Positions 1 to 9,157 of a stretch of 64,000 nucleotides of DNA are shown here, one piece after another (positions within the stretch are counted from its first letter, which is position 1; each line of letters begins with the position of its first letter). Under the pieces are notes generated by a model, which was not told the DNA's origin, searched no databases, and saw nothing but the letters and a program-made list of their open reading frames with translations. Source of the DNA: Kiritimatiellia bacterium (GTDB lineage: Bacteria > Verrucomicrobiota > Kiritimatiellia > PWTM01); assembly GCA_026417735.1 (NCBI GenBank), contig JAOACR010000003.1, forward strand, positions 186,001-250,000, in the 5' to 3' direction. Both the position numbers and the translations under genes were made by a program.

Positions 1-420
1 GTTGTACGCCCGGCCGGTCAGCGCACGCCCCTGCGGATCGCCCGGCGCCCATCCTTTCCCAACACACCCCACGTGCCATCCCCGGGCACCGAGCACCTCC
101 ATGATGGACGCATACTCGCGGGGAAACACACACACATGGTTTGCGGCCGCCCCCAGCTGCCAGGGGTTACGCCCTGTCAGAATACATGCGCGGGAGGGTG
201 CGCACTTGGCGTTCGGCGTGTAGGCTCGTTCAAAGAGCAGTCCCTGCGCGGCCACCCGGTCAAAGGCAGGGGTTCGTACCCACCGGCAGCCATAGGCCCC
301 CGCGTGCGGCCACGACCAATCGTCGGCAATCGCAAAAAGCACGTTCGGGGGCGCCGCGCTACCTGCGCCTGCAGCGGTCAGGCTAGCCAACGCGGCGGCA
401 AACAGCTGATGGCGCGTCAC
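1..420 (-). CDS. Sulfatase, N-terminal part (runs off the left edge)
   Basis: This is the first 140 residues of a secreted formylglycine-dependent sulfatase; the C-terminal part lies outside the window. After a short hydrophobic signal peptide (about residues 5-22) comes [14 protein letters not shown], where the Asp pair binds the catalytic Ca2+. The signature [11 protein letters not shown] follows, with the Cys (about residue 73) that FGE or AtsB would convert to formylglycine. I chose the GTG at 418-420 because it gives a compact signal peptide. An in-frame GTG at 463-465 would add a basic stretch and overlap the preceding GTPase gene. The family hydrolyses sulfate esters, often of polysaccharides; the substrate cannot be read from this part. 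Confidence 0.85.
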   Translation of the reverse strand, partial: MTRHQLFAAALASLTAAGAGSAAPPNVLFAIADDWSWPHAGAYGCRWVRTPAFDRVAAQGLLFERAYTPNAKCAPSRACILTGRNPWQLGAAANHVCVFPREYASIMEVLGARGWHVGCVGKGWAPGDPQGRALTGRAYN

Positions 421-457
421 CCGACGCCTCCGCTTCGTCGATGGGCCCCTCTTCCCC

Positions 458-1522
458 TCACACACTGAACCGCACGTGGATGACATCGCCATCCTGCACC
501 ACGTAGTCCTTTCCCTCGATCCGCAGCGTTCCCGCCTCTCGGCACCGAGCGAGGCTGCCCGCCGCCAGCAGCGTTTCGGCGGGGACCACCTCCGCGCGGA
601 TGAAGCCACGTTCCATGTCGGAGTGAATCTTTCCGGCCGCCACCTGCGCGGTCGTGCCTCTGGCGACTGTCCAGGCGCGAACCTCGTCCTCACCAACAGT
701 GAAGAAACTGATGAGGTTCAGCGCATGGTATGCGGTCCGTATCAGACGTACGCGTGCAGGCTCGTCGAGTTCGTACTCGCGCAAAAATTCGCGCTGTGTC
801 TCCGGTTCCATCAGCGCAATGTCCGCCTCGATCGGCGCGCAGAACTTGACGAGGTCCAGTCCGCGTGCACGAGCCGCGGCCTCGAGCGTCTGGGCGTCGG
901 TGCCGCGAAGCGACCGTTCATCCACGTTCGCCACCACAAACAGCGGCTTGCGGGAAAGAAACTGATAAGTGCGGATCAGCTTCTCCTCATCGGGCCGCAG
1001 CGCAAGGCTTCGCAAAGGCTGGTCCGTCGCTAGGTGCTGATGACAGCGCTCTAGCAGCGCGAGCTCCGCGGCCGAGACTTTCGCCCCGTGGCGGCGATCG
1101 GTCCGTATCCGCTCCAAACGGCGCCCGAGCTGCTCGAAATCAGCGATCGTCATTTCCAGCAATACCGTTTCCATTTGCGCGGCGGGATCCAGCGGGCGAC
1201 CGTCGCCGTCCGTCTCGCCAAATGCCTGCACGACCAGCACAAACGCGTCGGCCTGGGCAAGTGTGGGGACCGACTCACGGAACGCCGCCCCCTCGGCCCC
1301 GGGGAGCATAATGTCCGCGAAAGTGATTTCAGCGGGCGTGAACTTGCGGGGCCGGAAGAGATCTCGCAGCGCGTCCAGTCGAGCGTCCGGCACCTTCACC
1401 ACGCCCCATCGATGCCCCCCTCGGACTGTGAAGTGCGGCCCGTCGGGGGTGTTCGTCAACGCATTAAAAACGGATGACTTGCCGCAACGGGCAGCGCCGA
1501 TCAAATAGAGGGCGACACTCAC
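458..1522 (-). CDS. YchF/Obg-like GTPase with divergent nucleotide-binding motifs
   Basis: This 354-residue protein matches YchF in its C-terminal third, with [13 protein letters not shown], a region rich in GFIRAEV, and the ending [15 protein letters not shown] typical of the YchF TGS domain. The G domain is unusual. The P-loop reads GAARCGKSS (residues 9-17) instead of the NVGKS form, and the switch II region reads DIMLPGAEG. YchF proteins bind ATP or GTP and associate with ribosomes. The frame is open to 1678, but that extension lies inside the upstream receiver gene. The GTG at 1522 forms a GTGA overlap with the receiver's stop codon, so the two are probably translationally coupled. It may be a paralogue rather than the housekeeping YchF. 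Confidence 0.82.
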   Translation of the reverse strand: MSVALYLIGAARCGKSSVFNALTNTPDGPHFTVRGGHRWGVVKVPDARLDALRDLFRPRKFTPAEITFADIMLPGAEGAAFRESVPTLAQADAFVLVVQAFGETDGDGRPLDPAAQMETVLLEMTIADFEQLGRRLERIRTDRRHGAKVSAAELALLERCHQHLATDQPLRSLALRPDEEKLIRTYQFLSRKPLFVVANVDERSLRGTDAQTLEAAARARGLDLVKFCAPIEADIALMEPETQREFLREYELDEPARVRLIRTAYHALNLISFFTVGEDEVRAWTVARGTTAQVAAGKIHSDMERGFIRAEVVPAETLLAAGSLARCREAGTLRIEGKDYVVQDGDVIHVRFSV

Positions 1523-1953
1523 GTGCAGGTCGACTGGGAGTCGCCACCTCTCGGTGCTGGCGATTCGTCGCTCAGCCTGGGGGGTGGCCGAAGCCCGGCC
1601 ACCTCGTAGGCCTTCGCGACCACCGCGGCGGGCGAAAACGGCTTCGTAATGAACGCGCGGCTGCCCGCGGCCAGACACGCATCGCGCACATCGTCACCCT
1701 GCAGCGCGGTGATGCAGATCACGGGGATCAGGTGCGTCAGCACATTGCGACTCAACGACTGCAATACGGCTGCCCCGCCACCGGCCGGCATCTGCAGATC
1801 CAGCAAGATCACGTCCGGCCGCTCGTCGATCGCCAGCCGCACACCTTGGATCGGGTCGGACGCCGCGAATACCCGTGCACCGTGTTCGCTAAAGGCCATC
1901 TGCAGTGTTCGAACGATCGTGCGATCGTCATCAATGATCAAAACCCTCAACAT
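1519..1953 (-). CDS. Single-domain response regulator (CheY-like receiver)
   Basis: This is a receiver domain with a short Pro-rich tail and no output domain. The acidic triad DDD is at residues 8-10, the phospho-acceptor Asp at about 52 (LLDLQMP), the conserved Thr in VICITA and the Lys in ITKPFSP. Such proteins are phosphorylated by a histidine kinase and act through a partner protein; no kinase is present here. The stop overlaps the GTG of the YchF-like GTPase, suggesting that this GTPase may be its partner. Start choice: ATG at 1953, with an alternative GTG at 1959. A -10-like TATAGT sits at 1971-1976 on the minus strand. Confidence 0.88.
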   Translation of the reverse strand: MLRVLIIDDDRTIVRTLQMAFSEHGARVFAASDPIQGVRLAIDERPDVILLDLQMPAGGGAAVLQSLSRNVLTHLIPVICITALQGDDVRDACLAAGSRAFITKPFSPAAVVAKAYEVAGLRPPPRLSDESPAPRGGDSQSTCT

Positions 1954-2030
1954 GAACACCCCGCGCCGCGACTATACCAGATCCCCTCGCCTGAATCACA
2001 CTGACGTTGTCCCCTGCCGTGCGCCACCCG

Positions 2031-2846
2031 TCAGGCGCCCGCAATGCCCAAAAGTCGCAGCACGGCGCCCACCGCGTACGCGACCGTCGCCGCGGCACCA
2101 CCCACCGCGAGCATCTCCATTCCTCCTCTCAACCACCCGACTCCCGTCACAAAAGTGCGGGCAGCACCCAACCCGAAGAGCGTTGCCGCGGTCGCCGCCA
2201 CGGACCACGCAAACATTGCGGCGGACGACATCGGCCTCGCGAGGCCCGTCACGTAGGCGACCAGCGGTACCGTACCGGCAGCGACGAACGCCGCAAACGT
2301 CGCAAAAGCGGCACGAAGCGGCCGCACCGTTTCGCGATGCAGCCCCAGCTCATGGACCATCATCATGTCCACCCACAATGCGCGATCCTTGGTTTGAATG
2401 CGCACCAGTTCCTCCGCGTCGGCCTCAGAAAACCCCATCGCACGGTAAATCGCCCGCAGCTCCTCCCGTTCACCATCCGGAAAATGTTCGACCTCCCACT
2501 CTTCGCGTTCCCGCTCCCGCCGGTAGTAGTCTTGATCGCTACGCACCGAAAGATACGCGCCGGCAGCCATCGAGAGCCCGTCGCCGAGCAGGTTCGCCAG
2601 TCCCAGCACCAACACCACGCCCGGCCCTAACTGTGCCCCCGCAACGCCGCTGACGACCGCAAAGGTGGTGATCACGCCGTCCAGCGACCCGTAGACCATC
2701 TCGCCGAGATAGCGACCGGAGGCGCCCGCGTGCCGCTCTGCCGCCGTGCGGATGCGCTCCGGCTCGTGCGCCCGAGCGGATGCGGCCGTGTCCCGCCGCC
2801 GAAACGCTTCGCGCGCCTCTTCCAGACGCCGCACCCAGCTCACCAC
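2031..2846 (-). CDS. VIT family (CCC1-like) iron/manganese transporter
   Basis: This 271-residue membrane protein belongs to the VIT1/CCC1 group. The first membrane segment has the family motif GSLDGVITTFAVVSG (about residues 53-67). A second segment, LANLLGDGLSMAAGAYLS, follows, and then a cytoplasmic Glu-rich region (RREREREEWEVEHF, later SEADAEELV) that binds metal in family members. Two to three more hydrophobic segments lie in the C-terminal half. VIT proteins export Fe2+ or Mn2+ from the cytosol. An N-terminal basic and acidic helix of about 45 residues precedes the core. The start is a GTG (2846, or 2843). It lies 13 bp upstream of the TIM-barrel gene's stop on the same strand, so they may share a transcript. 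Confidence 0.85.
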   Translation of the reverse strand: MVSWVRRLEEAREAFRRRDTAASARAHEPERIRTAAERHAGASGRYLGEMVYGSLDGVITTFAVVSGVAGAQLGPGVVLVLGLANLLGDGLSMAAGAYLSVRSDQDYYRREREREEWEVEHFPDGEREELRAIYRAMGFSEADAEELVRIQTKDRALWVDMMMVHELGLHRETVRPLRAAFATFAAFVAAGTVPLVAYVTGLARPMSSAAMFAWSVAATAATLFGLGAARTFVTGVGWLRGGMEMLAVGGAAATVAYAVGAVLRLLGIAGA

Positions 2847-2859
2847 GAAGATACCACGC

Positions 2860-3735
2860 TCACGCCTCAGACCACTGCCGGCGCATCACCTCCAGCGCCC
2901 GACGCAGATCGGCCTCAATGTCGCGCCCCCACCGCCCTTCAATCGAGATCCCGCCGCGGTAACCGATCTCTTTCAGCGCGCGAAAGTACGGCCGGAAGTC
3001 CTCGCCCGACGTGCCCGGCGGTGCCCGGTTGACTTTCTCTGCGATGTGACAGTGACGCAGCCGAGCACCTGCTTTTCGGATCGAATCCGGTCCTTCCTCC
3101 TCCCGCAACATGTGATAGATGTCCGCCAACAGCTGAATGTTCGGGTGCCCGACCGCGTCCACCATCTCGATGCCCTCGGCCACCGTGTGAAAGAAGTTCG
3201 TCTCCGATCGGTTCAGCGGCTCGAGCACCACCGTCACGCCGTGTTCCGCCGCCAGGGGACCCATCCGGCGGCAAATGTCCAGAAACTGCTCACGCGCACG
3301 CGCCGGATCGAAACCGGCTGGGATTTTTCGCGCACCTCCGCTGCCCAGCACGATCAGTTGAATCCCGAGCCGTTGCGCGCGGCGGAAGGTTGTGCGCGCA
3401 TGCCGCTCAATCGCCGCAGCATCCACGTTCGGGCCCACCAGAGGCAGGCTCGCGGGGATGAATCCCGTGCAAGAACGTATCGGCAGTGCCAACGGCAACA
3501 GAGGGCCGGTCTTGGCCTCGAACGCATCGTCCGGATCGCCGGGCATCAGCAGCGGTCCCACGCTCCCCTCCCAGAAGTCGTAGCCGACTTCCTTCAGCAG
3601 CGCCTGCTGATCCGGCCCCCGACACGCGCCAAACAGCGGCGATTCCTTCGCCGTTGGCGCCGCACCTCCACCGCGCGCCATCCACATTCCCCCCATGACT
3701 GCCGAGCGAAGAAACTCTCTCCGGGTCGTGTCCAT
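2860..3735 (-). CDS. Tat-exported sugar phosphate isomerase/epimerase-like TIM barrel
   Basis: The N terminus has a twin-arginine motif (TTRREFLRS) followed by a short hydrophobic stretch, so the protein is probably exported folded. The rest is a xylose isomerase-like/AP endonuclease 2 barrel with VVLEPLNRSETNFF, LLADIYHMLREE and GISIEGRWG. The Glu, Asp and His residues in these strands form the family's metal site. Hydroxypyruvate isomerase-like proteins of this type are common in sugar catabolism of the PVC group, but the substrate is unknown. The ATG at 3735 has GGAGTGA about 9 nt upstream; a GTG at 3744 is also in frame. Confidence 0.82.
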   Translation of the reverse strand: MDTTRREFLRSAVMGGMWMARGGGAAPTAKESPLFGACRGPDQQALLKEVGYDFWEGSVGPLLMPGDPDDAFEAKTGPLLPLALPIRSCTGFIPASLPLVGPNVDAAAIERHARTTFRRAQRLGIQLIVLGSGGARKIPAGFDPARAREQFLDICRRMGPLAAEHGVTVVLEPLNRSETNFFHTVAEGIEMVDAVGHPNIQLLADIYHMLREEEGPDSIRKAGARLRHCHIAEKVNRAPPGTSGEDFRPYFRALKEIGYRGGISIEGRWGRDIEADLRRALEVMRRQWSEA

Positions 3736-3911
3736 CGGCTTCACTCCGCGTGCCCGGCCAGACTCCCCACAGACACGCGCACCAACGGTAAGAGCCTACC
3801 TCCGCCCGGTCAAGTAGCGGGGGCCGGCACCGCCGTCGGACGGGACAGACCGCACCCTCATGCAATAACCCTCCTCCCTCCTCCGTCTCACGACACAAGG
3901 AGAACCACCGC

Positions 3912-5120
3912 ATGAAACGACGCCCGGCGATGATGGCGACGTGGCTGACCGCCATGGCCGCTCTCAGCCCTGCACAACGCCCCGCCGCTTTGCCCTCCGC
4001 GGAAGTGGAGGTGCTCCGCGACATCCCCTATGTGACAAACGGACATCCCCGACAACGTGTCGACCTCTATCTGCCGCGGCGCGCACCCCGTCCGTTGCCC
4101 CTCATTATTTGGATCCACGGCGGCGCATGGCTGGGCGGCAGCAAGGACGCCGCGCGGCCCGCCCGCGGGTATCCTGAACGTGGCTACGCGGTCGCCAGTA
4201 TCGGCTACCGGCTCAGTTCCGATGCGATCTTTCCAGCGCAGATCGAAGACTGCAAGGCCGCCGTTCGCTGGCTGCGTGCGCACGCCGATCAGTACGGCCT
4301 GGATCCCGAGCGGTTCGGCGTCTGGGGCAGCTCCGCCGGCGGCCACCTCGCTGCGCTGGTCGGCACCGCCGCGGATGTTCGCGAATTCGACGTGGGCCTG
4401 TTCACCAACGTGTCTAGCCGGGTCCAGGCCGTTTGTGACTTCTTCGGACCAGCGGATTTCCGCCGCATTCCGCTGTATTTGGCCTCGAACCTCCCCAGCG
4501 CGTTCGGCCGCGCAGACGCGCCGGAGTCCAACCTGCTCGGCGGCCCCGTCCCCGCGAACCTCGAACGGGCCATCGCGGCCAGCCCTGCCGTGTACGCGAC
4601 ACCCGACGATCCCCCCTTCCTCATTGTACACGGCGACCGCGACCCGGTGGTGCCCTACGACCAGAGCGAGGCACTGTTCGAAGCGCTGAAACAGGCGGGC
4701 GTCCACGTGCACTTTCACACCGTCGTTGGTGGCGGGCACGGGCAGGGATTCGGCGGACCGGAGTTTGACCGCATCATCCATCGTTTTTTCGACCGCTGGC
4801 TGAAGGGTGACCTGTCCGTCGGCGCACCGACCGGCGCCGTGCGAACCGCTGCACCGGCGCTCGACATCGGTCGGCAAGGCGCCGAACCACCCGCGCGGGA
4901 CACTGCGATGCCGCGCTGGCCGGTCATTCACGACCGTTCAGACGCCGACCGGGACGGCCGCGTGACGCGCACGGAATTCCAGGGCCCCGCCGCGCTGTTC
5001 CGGCGCCTCGATCGCAACCGAGACGACGTGCTGACCGCCGAGGATTTTCCGCCCCCCACCGCCCGACCGGCTGCGCCCAGCGAGGCGGTCGCACCGGAGG
5101 CACCGCGGAGTGCGCCGTAG
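3912..5120 (+). CDS. Secreted alpha/beta hydrolase (esterase) with C-terminal EF-hand-like motif
   Basis: This is a 402-residue exported esterase. A signal peptide (about residues 1-22) precedes a BD-FAE/acetyl-esterase type fold. It has IWIHGGAWLGG (oxyanion hole, about 67-77), the nucleophile elbow GVWGSSAGGH with Ser at about 141, an acidic region HGDRDPVVPY and the catalytic His in VVGGGHGQGF. After residue 335 a tail carries DADRDGRVTRTEF and DRNRDDVLTAEDF, two EF-hand-like Ca2+ loops (dockerin-like). The family deacetylates or de-esterifies carbohydrates. AAGGAG lies about 9 nt before the ATG, a strong Shine-Dalgarno. It is transcribed away from the isomerase gene upstream. Confidence 0.85.
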   Translation: MKRRPAMMATWLTAMAALSPAQRPAALPSAEVEVLRDIPYVTNGHPRQRVDLYLPRRAPRPLPLIIWIHGGAWLGGSKDAARPARGYPERGYAVASIGYRLSSDAIFPAQIEDCKAAVRWLRAHADQYGLDPERFGVWGSSAGGHLAALVGTAADVREFDVGLFTNVSSRVQAVCDFFGPADFRRIPLYLASNLPSAFGRADAPESNLLGGPVPANLERAIAASPAVYATPDDPPFLIVHGDRDPVVPYDQSEALFEALKQAGVHVHFHTVVGGGHGQGFGGPEFDRIIHRFFDRWLKGDLSVGAPTGAVRTAAPALDIGRQGAEPPARDTAMPRWPVIHDRSDADRDGRVTRTEFQGPAALFRRLDRNRDDVLTAEDFPPPTARPAAPSEAVAPEAPRSAP

Positions 5121-5175
5121 GCGCGCACGCGCGGCTCTGTGCACGTGAGGTCGCGGGCCATCGACGGGTCATCAC

Positions 5176-5203
5176 TTGACAGGTTCGCGCCCGCGGATAA
5201 ACT
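5176..5203 (+). promoter_or_regulatory. Sigma70-like promoter of tRNA-Gly
   Basis: A perfect -35 box TTGACA (5176-5181) is separated by 16 bp from TAAACT (5198-5203). The tRNA begins 16 nt further on, as expected for a short 5' leader. Confidence 0.7.
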
Positions 5204-5219
5204 GTGCCCACAAACCGGG

Positions 5220-5294
5220 GCGAGCGTAGCTCAGTGGTAGAGCTCCACCTTGCCAAGGTGGATGTCGTGGGTTCAAATCCCATCGCTCGCTCCA
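5220..5294 (+). tRNA. tRNA-Gly (anticodon GCC)
   Basis: A full cloverleaf can be folded. The 7-bp acceptor stem is GCGAGCG/CGCTCGC, and the D arm is GCTC...GAGC. The anticodon stem is CCACC/GGTGG with loop TTGCCAA, giving anticodon GCC at 5252-5254. The T arm carries TTCAAAT. The discriminator is T5291 and the CCA end is encoded (5292-5294). It is the only RNA gene recognised in the window. Confidence 0.97.
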
Positions 5295-5312
5295 TCGTCG
5301 TTTCTTCCCCTT

Positions 5313-6284
5313 GTGAAGACGCTTCGACCACCCCTCAACGCCCGCGTCGAATCGCCCCGCATACTGTGTGTCGGTGAGATCATCTGGGACATCATCGGCC
5401 ACCGGGAGCATTTGGGCGGCGCTCCGTGCAACGTCGCCGTGCATGCCGCACGACTGGGCGCACGCGCGGCAATGTGGTCCGCCGTCGGCCGGGACGCCCG
5501 TGGTCGCCGCGCGATTGAGGAACTGCGCAAGCTCGGTGTCCGGTGGCGATGGATCGATCGGGTTTCGCACCACCCCACCGGATGGGCCCAGGTACGGCTG
5601 GACGAGCAGGGCCGGGCCTCCTACTCCTTTGCACCACGTCCCGCCTACGAGTGGCTGCGAGCCACGCCCACTCGGCTGCGCGCGATTGTCCGCTGGCGCC
5701 CGCACGCGATCGTCTTTGGCACACTCGCTCAGCGCGGCGAAGCGACGCGGCAGGCTTTGGGCGCGCTGCTGGATCGCTGCGGCGGCGCGCTTCGAGTGTA
5801 CGATGTGAACCTCCGCCGTGGCTTTGCGCCACCCGAACTGCTTCGCGCCCGACTCTGCCGCACCGACGTGCTCAAGCTCAACGAAGACGAGGCGACGGAA
5901 GTTTCACGCCGACTTTGGGGACGATGGCCGGGCGAAGAAAAAGCCGCGGCCCGCTGGAGAGAGGAGTTCGCGATCCGGATCGTAATTGTCACTCGCGGTG
6001 CAAACGGCGCTACCGCCTGGTCGGCCGAAGGTCGCATCGACGTCACCGGCCTGCGCATCAGGCTGGCGGACACGGTCGGTGCGGGCGACGCGTTCACCGC
6101 CGCGTTCACGGTCGCGTACCTGCAAACTGGCGAAATCAGCTGGACACTTCGCGTCGCCAACCGGCTCGGCGCGTTTGTTGCCTCCCGGCCTGGCGCAACA
6201 CCACCCTATCCCGCCGGGCTTCTCCAGCGGCTCGGCCTCCGGCCGACCGGATCGGTGCGAGACCGATCACGTCAAACAATCTGA
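5313..6284 (+). CDS. PfkB family carbohydrate kinase
   Basis: This 323-residue kinase is of the ribokinase/fructokinase family. The N-terminal substrate region reads CVGEIIWDIIG and then LGGAPCNVAVHAARLG. The C-terminal signature DTVGAGDAFTAAF contains the catalytic Asp and the anion hole. It would phosphorylate a sugar, probably fructose or a similar hexose, with ATP. The reading frame extends back through the tRNA, which cannot be coding, so I took the GTG at 5313 just after the tRNA. No clear Shine-Dalgarno precedes it. The 3' end overlaps the convergent gspF by 13 bp. It may be cotranscribed with the tRNA. Confidence 0.83.
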   Translation: MKTLRPPLNARVESPRILCVGEIIWDIIGHREHLGGAPCNVAVHAARLGARAAMWSAVGRDARGRRAIEELRKLGVRWRWIDRVSHHPTGWAQVRLDEQGRASYSFAPRPAYEWLRATPTRLRAIVRWRPHAIVFGTLAQRGEATRQALGALLDRCGGALRVYDVNLRRGFAPPELLRARLCRTDVLKLNEDEATEVSRRLWGRWPGEEKAAARWREEFAIRIVIVTRGANGATAWSAEGRIDVTGLRIRLADTVGAGDAFTAAFTVAYLQTGEISWTLRVANRLGAFVASRPGATPPYPAGLLQRLGLRPTGSVRDRSRQTI

Positions 6285-7468
6285 CGGTGCAGGGCGAGAA
6301 TCGGCTGTAAAATCGCCAGCGCCAGCAGGAAAACGAGCGATCCGAGCACGAGGATCAACGCCGGCTCAATCAGGGTCAGCCCGCGGCTCAGCCGGCGGTG
6401 CCAAGCCTGCTCGCACCGCGCCGCGGCAATCTCGAGCATCGCCGGCAGGTCGCCGCTCTGCTCACCGGCCTCCACCCACGCCGCCAGCATTCGGCGCAGA
6501 GGTTCGATGCTCCGAATCGCTTCGCTCAGGCGGCCTCCATGCCGAACCCGCTCCACTTGGGCGGGCATCTCCGCCACGACCCGCGCGCTGCCACATACCG
6601 CCGCGGCAAGGCCGAGCGCTTCGATCATCGGAATACCACCGCGCAACAGCAGCCCGAGCGTCCGTGCAAATCGCAACGCCACAAGCGCCTCGCGCGCCGG
6701 CCCCATCAGCGGCAGTCGCGACATCAAGCGTTCGATCGCCAGCCGGCATCCGACGGAGCGCCGGCACCGCTGGCGGATCCACCACACCGTTCCCCCAAGC
6801 ACGAGAAACGCGGGGACTGCCCCCACCGTGGAAAAACGGCCGGCTGCGATCACCGCGCGCGTCAGCGGAGGCAACGCCACTCGCGATTCTTCGAACATCC
6901 GCGCAAACGCGGGCAACAAGAAGAGAAATACCCCTGCGGCAATGAACAGCGCCACCCCCGAGACCATCGCGGGGTAAAGCAGCGCCGAGCGAACCCGATC
7001 GCGGATCATTGACTCCTCGTCGAGCAGGTCCGCCAGCTTTGTGAAGGTCGTGGCGATCTCCCCTGCCCGCTGTCCCGCATGCAACAGCGAGCTCTCCAAC
7101 ACGGTCACGCCCGACGCCTCGAACGCCTCCGCCGCTCCGGCCCCTTCCCGAATTCGGTCGCGGACGCCGGTCAGCGCGGCCGCAACCGCGGTCCACTCCG
7201 GCGACTCGATCAGCGCCTCGAGCGCAGCAGTCATCGGCAGCCCCGCCCCCAGCAGCGCGGCAAGCTCGCGATAGACGCCCGCCCGCTCATCGCGCCGGCG
7301 CCAGTGATGCGAGGCGCGCGCATCCGCCGCCAGCGGTTCCACCTTTGCCGGTAAAATTCCCCGGGCCGCGAGCCGTTCGCGGGCCTGCTTCGCGCTGTCC
7401 GCCTCGATGCGACCGGCAATGCGGCGGCCATCCTCCGCCCGAAAGCCGCGGTATGTCCAAGTCGTCAT
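6272..7468 (-). CDS. gspF: Type II secretion/type IV pilus inner-membrane platform protein (GspF/PilC)
   Basis: At 398 residues it has the family's usual length and order. A short N-terminal domain (TYRGFRAEDGRRIAGRIEA) is followed by two repeats of the T2SSF domain. The first has GLPMTAALEAL and SALLYPAMVSG, the second has GGIPMIEALGLAA and a C-terminal LIEPALILVLG segment. Three hydrophobic segments lie near residues 170-190, 215-235 and 370-392. It forms the inner-membrane platform on which the GspE ATPase acts. The ATG overlaps the gspE stop by ATGA. No pseudopilin or other gsp gene follows. Confidence 0.92.
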   Translation of the reverse strand: MTTWTYRGFRAEDGRRIAGRIEADSAKQARERLAARGILPAKVEPLAADARASHHWRRRDERAGVYRELAALLGAGLPMTAALEALIESPEWTAVAAALTGVRDRIREGAGAAEAFEASGVTVLESSLLHAGQRAGEIATTFTKLADLLDEESMIRDRVRSALLYPAMVSGVALFIAAGVFLFLLPAFARMFEESRVALPPLTRAVIAAGRFSTVGAVPAFLVLGGTVWWIRQRCRRSVGCRLAIERLMSRLPLMGPAREALVALRFARTLGLLLRGGIPMIEALGLAAAVCGSARVVAEMPAQVERVRHGGRLSEAIRSIEPLRRMLAAWVEAGEQSGDLPAMLEIAAARCEQAWHRRLSRGLTLIEPALILVLGSLVFLLALAILQPILALHRQIV

Positions 7469-9156
7469 GCGCCGTCGTCGTGCCCGAGCACCCGGCGCAG
7501 TTCGGCCAGGCTCGTACGCCCCTCCGCAACGAGCGCCAGCCCGGCCTCGCGCAGCGGACGCATGCCGGAGGCAACGGCCACCGCCCGCAGTTCCGCCGGC
7601 GGCGCGCGGCGCCGCAGCGCGTCGAGCAGTGCCGGCGTCGTGCGGAGCAGTTCGAACACACCCACCCGTCCGCGATAGCCCTCATCGCACCGGTCACACC
7701 CCACCGCGGTCCAGTGCCGCCCCGCCGGCAGGGCACCTTCAATCTGCGCCCCCCATTCTTCAATGTCGGCGGCGCCGATGGTCGCTGGCCGTCGACATGA
7801 GGGGCATAGTCGCCGTACCAACCGCTGGGCGAGCACCCCTTTGAGCGAAGCGGCCAGCAGATAGGGCTCCACGCCCATGTCGGCCAGTCGCATCGCCGCG
7901 GAGACTGCGTCGTTCGTGTGCAACGTGGTGAACACGAGATGCCCCGTCAGCGACGCCCGCACCGCGATTTCCGCGGTCTCAAGGTCGCGCGTCTCGCCCA
8001 CCAGCACCACGTCCGGGTCCTGCCGTAACACATGCCGCAACAACCGCGCGAAGGTAAGCCCAATCCGCGGATGCACCTGGATCTGGCTGATCGAATCGAG
8101 CCGATATTCGATCGGGTCTTCGATCGTCAGCACGTTCAGGCGCCGGGTGTCGAGTTCCTGCAGCGCCGCGTAGAGCGTCGTCGTCTTCCCGCTGCCCGTC
8201 GGTCCGGTCACCAGCACCAGTCCCTGTGGCTCGCTCAGCAAACGTCGAAAGGCCGCCAGGTCCGCCGGAGCGATGCCGAGCTCCGAGAGCGGCAGCAGCG
8301 CGGCGTCGCGGTTCAGCAGGCGCAACACCAGCCGCTCGCCATCGGCGATCGGCACCGACGAAACTCGAATATCTATCTCTCGCGTGCCCACCTGAACCCG
8401 CGCCATGCCATCCTGCGGAAGACGACGCTCCGCAATGTCCATCCGTGCCATCACCTTCAGACGCGAGATCAGCGCCGCCGCCATACCGGCCGGCGGCGAG
8501 GGCTGCTCCCGCAGCAGTCCATCCACACGAAAACGAATCCGGACCCGCTCCTCGCCCGGCTCGATGTGCACGTCCGAGGCCCCTGCGCGAAGGGCTTCGA
8601 GCAGCAAGTAGTTCACGTATTGCGTCACCGGCGCGCCGTCGGCGATCCGCAGCAGATCCTCGGCGGCCGGACTCCCGCCCCCCCCGGCCGCCGGCGCAAC
8701 GGCGACCTCCAGCGCCGCCGCGCCGCCCGCGGGCCGGCGCCGAAAGTAACAGCGCTCGATCGCCCGGTTCAGCTCCGCCTCCGTCGTGCACACCGGTGGC
8801 AGATCGCAGCCCAGCAACACCGAAAGGTCACCTGCGGCGGCCGCCGCGGAGACCCGCCCGATCAATGCCGCCAGTCCCCCCCGCCAGCGGATCGGCAGCG
8901 CACAGTGCGCTCGTGCCCATTCCACTGGCAGCCGCGCCACCAGTTCGGGGTCGAGCTGGTCGTCGGCGATGGACTCCACGAACTCGATGCCGAGCGCGGC
9001 GGCTTCCGCCTGCACCGCTTCGGCTTCGCCCAGCAGCCCCATCTCCACCAGCACCGCCGCGACCGATCGCCCGCTCGCTGCGCCACGCCGGCGCGCCTCC
9101 GCGATCGCTTCGGCCGACACACCGCGGCCCTGAAGCAGGGCATCCAGCTCCATCAC
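7465..9156 (-). CDS. gspE: Type II secretion/pilus assembly ATPase (GspE/PilB)
   Basis: This is a 563-residue hexameric secretion ATPase. An MshEN-like N-terminal domain occupies about residues 1-140 (LLQGRGVSAEAI, VLVEMGLLGEAEAV). The N2 domain carries ASDVHIEP (about 193-200). Then come Walker A GPTGSGKTTT (318-327), the Asp box, Walker B with VLVGETRDLETAE, and the zinc-binding pair CPSC...CDRC near residues 450-490. It powers extension of the pseudopilus or pilus. The start is GTG-ATG (9156 or 9153), directly after the gspD stop. The partner genes gspD and gspF flank it. Confidence 0.95.
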   Translation of the reverse strand: MMELDALLQGRGVSAEAIAEARRRGAASGRSVAAVLVEMGLLGEAEAVQAEAAALGIEFVESIADDQLDPELVARLPVEWARAHCALPIRWRGGLAALIGRVSAAAAAGDLSVLLGCDLPPVCTTEAELNRAIERCYFRRRPAGGAAALEVAVAPAAGGGGSPAAEDLLRIADGAPVTQYVNYLLLEALRAGASDVHIEPGEERVRIRFRVDGLLREQPSPPAGMAAALISRLKVMARMDIAERRLPQDGMARVQVGTREIDIRVSSVPIADGERLVLRLLNRDAALLPLSELGIAPADLAAFRRLLSEPQGLVLVTGPTGSGKTTTLYAALQELDTRRLNVLTIEDPIEYRLDSISQIQVHPRIGLTFARLLRHVLRQDPDVVLVGETRDLETAEIAVRASLTGHLVFTTLHTNDAVSAAMRLADMGVEPYLLAASLKGVLAQRLVRRLCPSCRRPATIGAADIEEWGAQIEGALPAGRHWTAVGCDRCDEGYRGRVGVFELLRTTPALLDALRRRAPPAELRAVAVASGMRPLREAGLALVAEGRTSLAELRRVLGHDDGA

Positions 9157-9157
9157 A

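Noticed and set aside
1523-1678. Longer N terminus for the YchF-like GTPase
   Set aside because: It is basic and Arg-rich, lies inside the receiver gene, and the P-loop begins right after the GTG at 1522.
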